From: Flavobacteriales bacterium
GTDB taxonomy: Bacteria; Bacteroidota; Bacteroidia; Flavobacteriales; JADGDT01
Assembly: GCA_023145275.1 (NCBI GenBank)
Contig: JAGLEB010000112.1
Location: 1 to 8,989 of the forward strand
DNA: 8,989 bases
Direction: 5' to 3'
Position 1 is the first letter of the stretch. Every line of letters starts with the position of its first letter. Shown here in pieces: positions 6,914-8,989 of this stretch. The position numbers and the translations under genes were made by a program. The notes below the pieces were generated by a model. That model saw only the letters and a list, made by a program, of their open reading frames with translations, was not told the DNA's origin and ran no database searches.

Positions 6914-7378
6914 ATGAGACACATATTAATTATTGTTGCAGCTTTATTTATTATTTCATGTTCTCCACAACCAGATTTTAAAAGTTCTAATTGGGGAGAT
7001 ACAAGAGAAAAAGTAGCTAAAACTTATAGTGAGGTTTTTAATTCTGAATTGTCTACTGATTTACTTTCGTTTGATCAGTTGATACTCGGTAAAAAAGCAA
7101 CTGTTCATTTTAATTTCACAGATTCTAAGCTAGTATCAAGTTTTACCTTATTCGAGACAATGTCTCCTGAAGATACTAAAATGGTTTATGAAGCACTGAA
7201 AAAGCAGAACACTGATCGGTTTGGAGAAGAGACATTTAATTCAAACCCTCAAAAAATAGAAGAGGTGTCAATTAATCAAATTATTTGGAGTGATGATGAA
7301 ACAACAGTATCTATGCGACTCGATGAGGGACGTTTGATTATTAAGTATTTCGATAATCAGAAGATGCCCGTAAATTAG
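6914..7378 (+). CDS. Small predicted lipoprotein of unknown function
   Basis: A 154-residue protein with a short lipoprotein signal peptide: MRH, a hydrophobic core (4-14) and a lipobox IISC giving lipidated C16, followed by SPQPDF. The mature part is soluble, acidic and mixed alpha/beta, with NWGDTREKVAK (26-36), an FxxWGxxxxxV-like opening found in some uncharacterised exported proteins of the phylum. I do not recognise the family. It lies 56 bp downstream of uvrA on the same strand with no terminator hairpin between, so read-through is possible, but nothing links it to DNA repair. Most likely it is a membrane-anchored periplasmic protein. Confidence 0.75.
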   Translation: MRHILIIVAALFIISCSPQPDFKSSNWGDTREKVAKTYSEVFNSELSTDLLSFDQLILGKKATVHFNFTDSKLVSSFTLFETMSPEDTKMVYEALKKQNTDRFGEETFNSNPQKIEEVSINQIIWSDDETTVSMRLDEGRLIIKYFDNQKMPVN

Positions 7379-7511
7379 AATCCTAGACTGTTTATCTTCA
7401 GCATATCATAAGTCTTCATTAAATTTATCTATTTACAAATAAATAATTAGTATGATGGAAATCATGAAATCGTTGTACTTTTACCGCTTTAAATAACACT
7501 AGATAAAAAAT

Positions 7512-8141
7512 ATGAATATTATAGATAAATTAAATTGGCGTTATGCTGTAAAGCAGTTTGATGTTGAAAAGAAATTAAGCGAAGAACAAATAAGCACACT
7601 TGTTAGAGCGGCTAATCTTACAGCTACATCTTTCGGATTGCAGCCTTCTAAAATTGTGATAGTTGAGAATAAGGAACTTAGAGAAGAACTAGTTCAATAT
7701 TCATGGGGTCAGCGCCAGGTTGCTGATGCTTCACATTTGTTAGTGATAACAATTAATTCAGAAGCTGGCGACAATGAGGTGGATGAATATGTAAAAAGAA
7801 CTGCCGATCTTAGATCTATTCCCGAAGAAAACCTAGAAGGTATGTCTAAGATGGTGAAAGGTTTCTTAAAAGGAATGGATGATAATCAAAAACATGCATG
7901 GATGGCTAATCAGGCCCATATTGTTTTGGGAAACCTACTAACTATATGTGCTGTCGAAGGAATTGATGCTTGTCCTATCGCAGGCTTTCAACCAGAAAAA
8001 TACGATGAGATTCTCGATTTAAAAATGGATGGTCAGAAAAGTGTATTAGTTTTGCCGGTTGGTTTCAGGCTTGATAGCGACAAATATGCTAGTTTGGCTA
8101 AAGTTAGAATGGCCGATAGTGATTATGTTATTATGAAATAG
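7512..8141 (+). CDS. NfsB-like nitroreductase family NAD(P)H-dependent oxidoreductase
   Basis: A 209-residue flavoprotein of the nitroreductase family, expected to be a cytoplasmic FMN-containing homodimer that passes hydride from NAD(P)H to quinones, nitroaromatics or similar acceptors. Features shared with E. coli NfsB from memory: the N-terminal RYAVKQFD (10-17, FMN-phosphate Arg), TATSFGLQPSK (37-47, with the FMN-contacting S-x-x-x-QP), DASHLLVI (72-79), WMANQAHIVLGNLL (130-143), CPIAGFQPEKYDEIL (154-168, P-I-x-G-F) and LPVGFRLDSDKYASLAKVR (181-199). Length is close to NfsB (217). The natural substrate is unknown. Its TAG stop abuts the ATG of the haem-binding gene, suggesting one transcript and translational coupling. 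No clear promoter is seen in the 133 bp upstream (7379-7511), which appear otherwise empty. Confidence 0.9.
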   Translation: MNIIDKLNWRYAVKQFDVEKKLSEEQISTLVRAANLTATSFGLQPSKIVIVENKELREELVQYSWGQRQVADASHLLVITINSEAGDNEVDEYVKRTADLRSIPEENLEGMSKMVKGFLKGMDDNQKHAWMANQAHIVLGNLLTICAVEGIDACPIAGFQPEKYDEILDLKMDGQKSVLVLPVGFRLDSDKYASLAKVRMADSDYVIMK

Positions 8142-8591
8142 ATGGAGTCTTTAAAATATATTTTCTTTTTTTTTCTCGCACTGTTTTTAGTTATCCAGCT
8201 TAAGGTACCAGAAAAAAATCAAGGAGATTTAGATGTAGTTACAAGTTTTGTGAATAATGTTGATACTCCTAATAATGTAAAGGCCATGCTGACTAATGCT
8301 TGCTACGACTGTCATTCAAATAACACTAAATATCCATGGTATGCTGATGTAGCTCCAATATCGTGGTATGTTGCGGGACATGTAGAGGATGGCAAAAAGA
8401 GGCTGAATTTTACAGAGTGGCAGAATTATAGCAAAGACGAAAAGCAAAAGAAGCTTGAAAAGATATCTAACCTCATAAAACGTAGGTGGATGCCAATGCA
8501 TGAATATTTAGGTCAGCATCCCGAAGCCTTAATGTCGAACGACGAGATTGCTATATATTCAGAGTGGTTTTCAAAAGTAGAGACTCAGTAA
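8142..8591 (+). CDS. Membrane-anchored haem-binding domain protein (CxxCH)
   Basis: A 149-residue protein with one N-terminal hydrophobic segment (about 5-20), probably an uncleaved anchor, and a periplasmic domain. CYDCHSN (54-60) carries the CxxCH motif for covalent c-type haem, followed by YPWYADVAPISWYV (64-77), WQNYSKDEKQKKLEKI (93-108) and WMPMHEYLGQHPEALMSNDE (116-135); this order matches the Haem_bd family (PF14376) widespread in Bacteroidota. H58 would be the proximal ligand, with M117, M119 or H120 candidates for the distal one. The likely role is electron transfer or haem sensing in the periplasm; no partner is proven. It starts at the base after the nitroreductase stop codon, so both are probably made from one message, although the two products lie on opposite sides of the membrane. 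Confidence 0.88.
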   Translation: MESLKYIFFFFLALFLVIQLKVPEKNQGDLDVVTSFVNNVDTPNNVKAMLTNACYDCHSNNTKYPWYADVAPISWYVAGHVEDGKKRLNFTEWQNYSKDEKQKKLEKISNLIKRRWMPMHEYLGQHPEALMSNDEIAIYSEWFSKVETQ

Positions 8592-8610
8592 TTTAGTAAT
8601 ATTATTTATG

Positions 8611-8760
8611 CGCCTATTCCTGTCGTACGCTTGTACGCTTCGTCACTAAGGTGTTTCACATATCAAGTGCCGTGGTCTCTTAATAAAAAGAGCCACGGCA
8701 CTTGCATGTTCAATCACCCTAGCTCCTGCAGGGTGCCGCTACCACCAGGGGCGTGAGGTC
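8611..8760. other. GC-rich structured non-coding block
   Basis: By hand count 80 of these 150 bases are G or C, against roughly a third in the neighbouring genes. The block is packed with dyads: CGTAC-GCTT-GTACG (8624-8637), the long hairpin 8664-8704, an outer arm CTAAGGTG/CACCCTAG (8646-8653 with 8715-8722, 7 of 8 pairs), CACCCT/AGGGTG (8715-8720 with 8730-8735) and the palindrome CCTGCAGG (8725-8732). No frame looks coding. It might be a foreign repeat, a structured RNA or a leader for the sequence downstream. Confidence 0.5.
8664..8704. repeat. Long inverted repeat (hairpin)
   Basis: CAAGTGCCGTGG (8664-8675) pairs perfectly with CCACGGCACTTG (8693-8704). After a one-base bulge (T8676) the stem continues CTCTT/AAGAG to a 6-nt AT-rich loop, giving 17 pairs. 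It lies 73 bp past the haem-binding gene. Neither strand has a T run at the base of the stem, so it is not a standard intrinsic terminator, although it could still block read-through. Confidence 0.75.
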
Positions 8761-8798
8761 ATCACAGATAATTCAAAGTATTAATGTGCGTAAAGTAA

Positions 8799-8989
8799 AG
8801 CATAACCAAAAACGCCACACAAGTGGAGTTGAATAATCTAATTTTTCCGTTATATCGACCGACGATAGGAGTAGAGATATCTCATCATTACAAGAACAGA
8901 TTTGACTTTCATGCTGTGTCATTAGTTATATCCACTAAAATAACACAAGAAAAATTTTCCCAAGGAAACAACAATACGTTTAAACAAGA
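8799..8989 (+). CDS. Partial open frame at window edge, possibly a truncated outer-membrane beta-barrel gene
   Basis: A frame opens after the TAA at 8796-8798 and stays open for 63 codons to the window edge. Its reading, for example RPTIGVEISHHYKNRFDF, has the alternating pattern of a transmembrane beta-strand protein, as in Bacteroidota outer-membrane barrels. There is no ATG; GTG at 8823 and TTG at 8829 are the only candidates before the conserved-looking part, and no signal peptide is encoded. The 5' end therefore seems to be missing, perhaps cut off by the GC-rich block just upstream. I cannot identify the family, and a chance open frame is possible. Confidence 0.3.

Noticed and set aside
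7453..7497. 14-codon mini-frame (ATG ATG ... TAA) before the nitroreductase gene
   Set aside because: It is too short, with no leader-peptide features and no hairpin that would make it an attenuator.
8664..8704. Intrinsic terminator for the haem-binding gene
   Set aside because: The stem is strong, but it is followed by CATGTTC rather than a T run, so it is listed as an inverted repeat only.

Overview
The window looks like a piece of a low-GC chromosome from the phylum Bacteroidota, probably a marine or sediment member; a Marinilabiliales-like lineage is a guess. The grounds are AT-rich codon use, a promoter matching the Bacteroidota TTTG-N19-TAnnTTTG consensus in front of uvrA, weak Shine-Dalgarno sequences, a Bacteroidota-type UvrA and a CxxCH haem-binding-domain protein of the kind common in this phylum.

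Layout. Bases 1-23 are the 3' end of a tRNA gene, most likely tRNA-Pro. It is followed by an unusual block (8-396) in which the last bases of the tRNA recur three times at an exact 185-bp period, separated by two copies of a 130-bp element full of nested inverted repeats. Bases 397-690 are non-coding apart from a possible decayed gene tail. A bidirectional-looking terminator (691-725) closes a minus-strand class I/II aminotransferase gene (742-1932). After a 219-bp divergent gap come a plus-strand exported aspartic protease with a PDZ domain (2152-3414) and a convergent minus-strand DUF2062 membrane protein (3421-3867). The 191-bp gap 3868-4058 carries divergent promoters for the DUF2062 gene and uvrA. 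uvrA (4059-6857, start corrected from an upstream TTG) is followed by a small lipoprotein gene (6914-7378), and then by a tight pair, an NfsB-like nitroreductase and a membrane-anchored haem-binding protein (7512-8141 and 8142-8591, zero spacing). The right end (8592-8989) holds a GC-rich, strongly structured block (about 53% GC over 8611-8760 by hand count) and then a 63-codon open frame running off the edge without a convincing start.

The genes do not form one pathway. They are housekeeping or envelope functions: amino-acid metabolism, nucleotide excision repair, periplasmic proteolysis, and a redox pair that may be co-translated. I see no integrase, transposase, CRISPR array, toxin-antitoxin pair or phage gene. 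The most unusual material is non-coding: the tRNA-tail/palindrome tandem array at the left, and the GC-rich dyad block with competing stems at the right.
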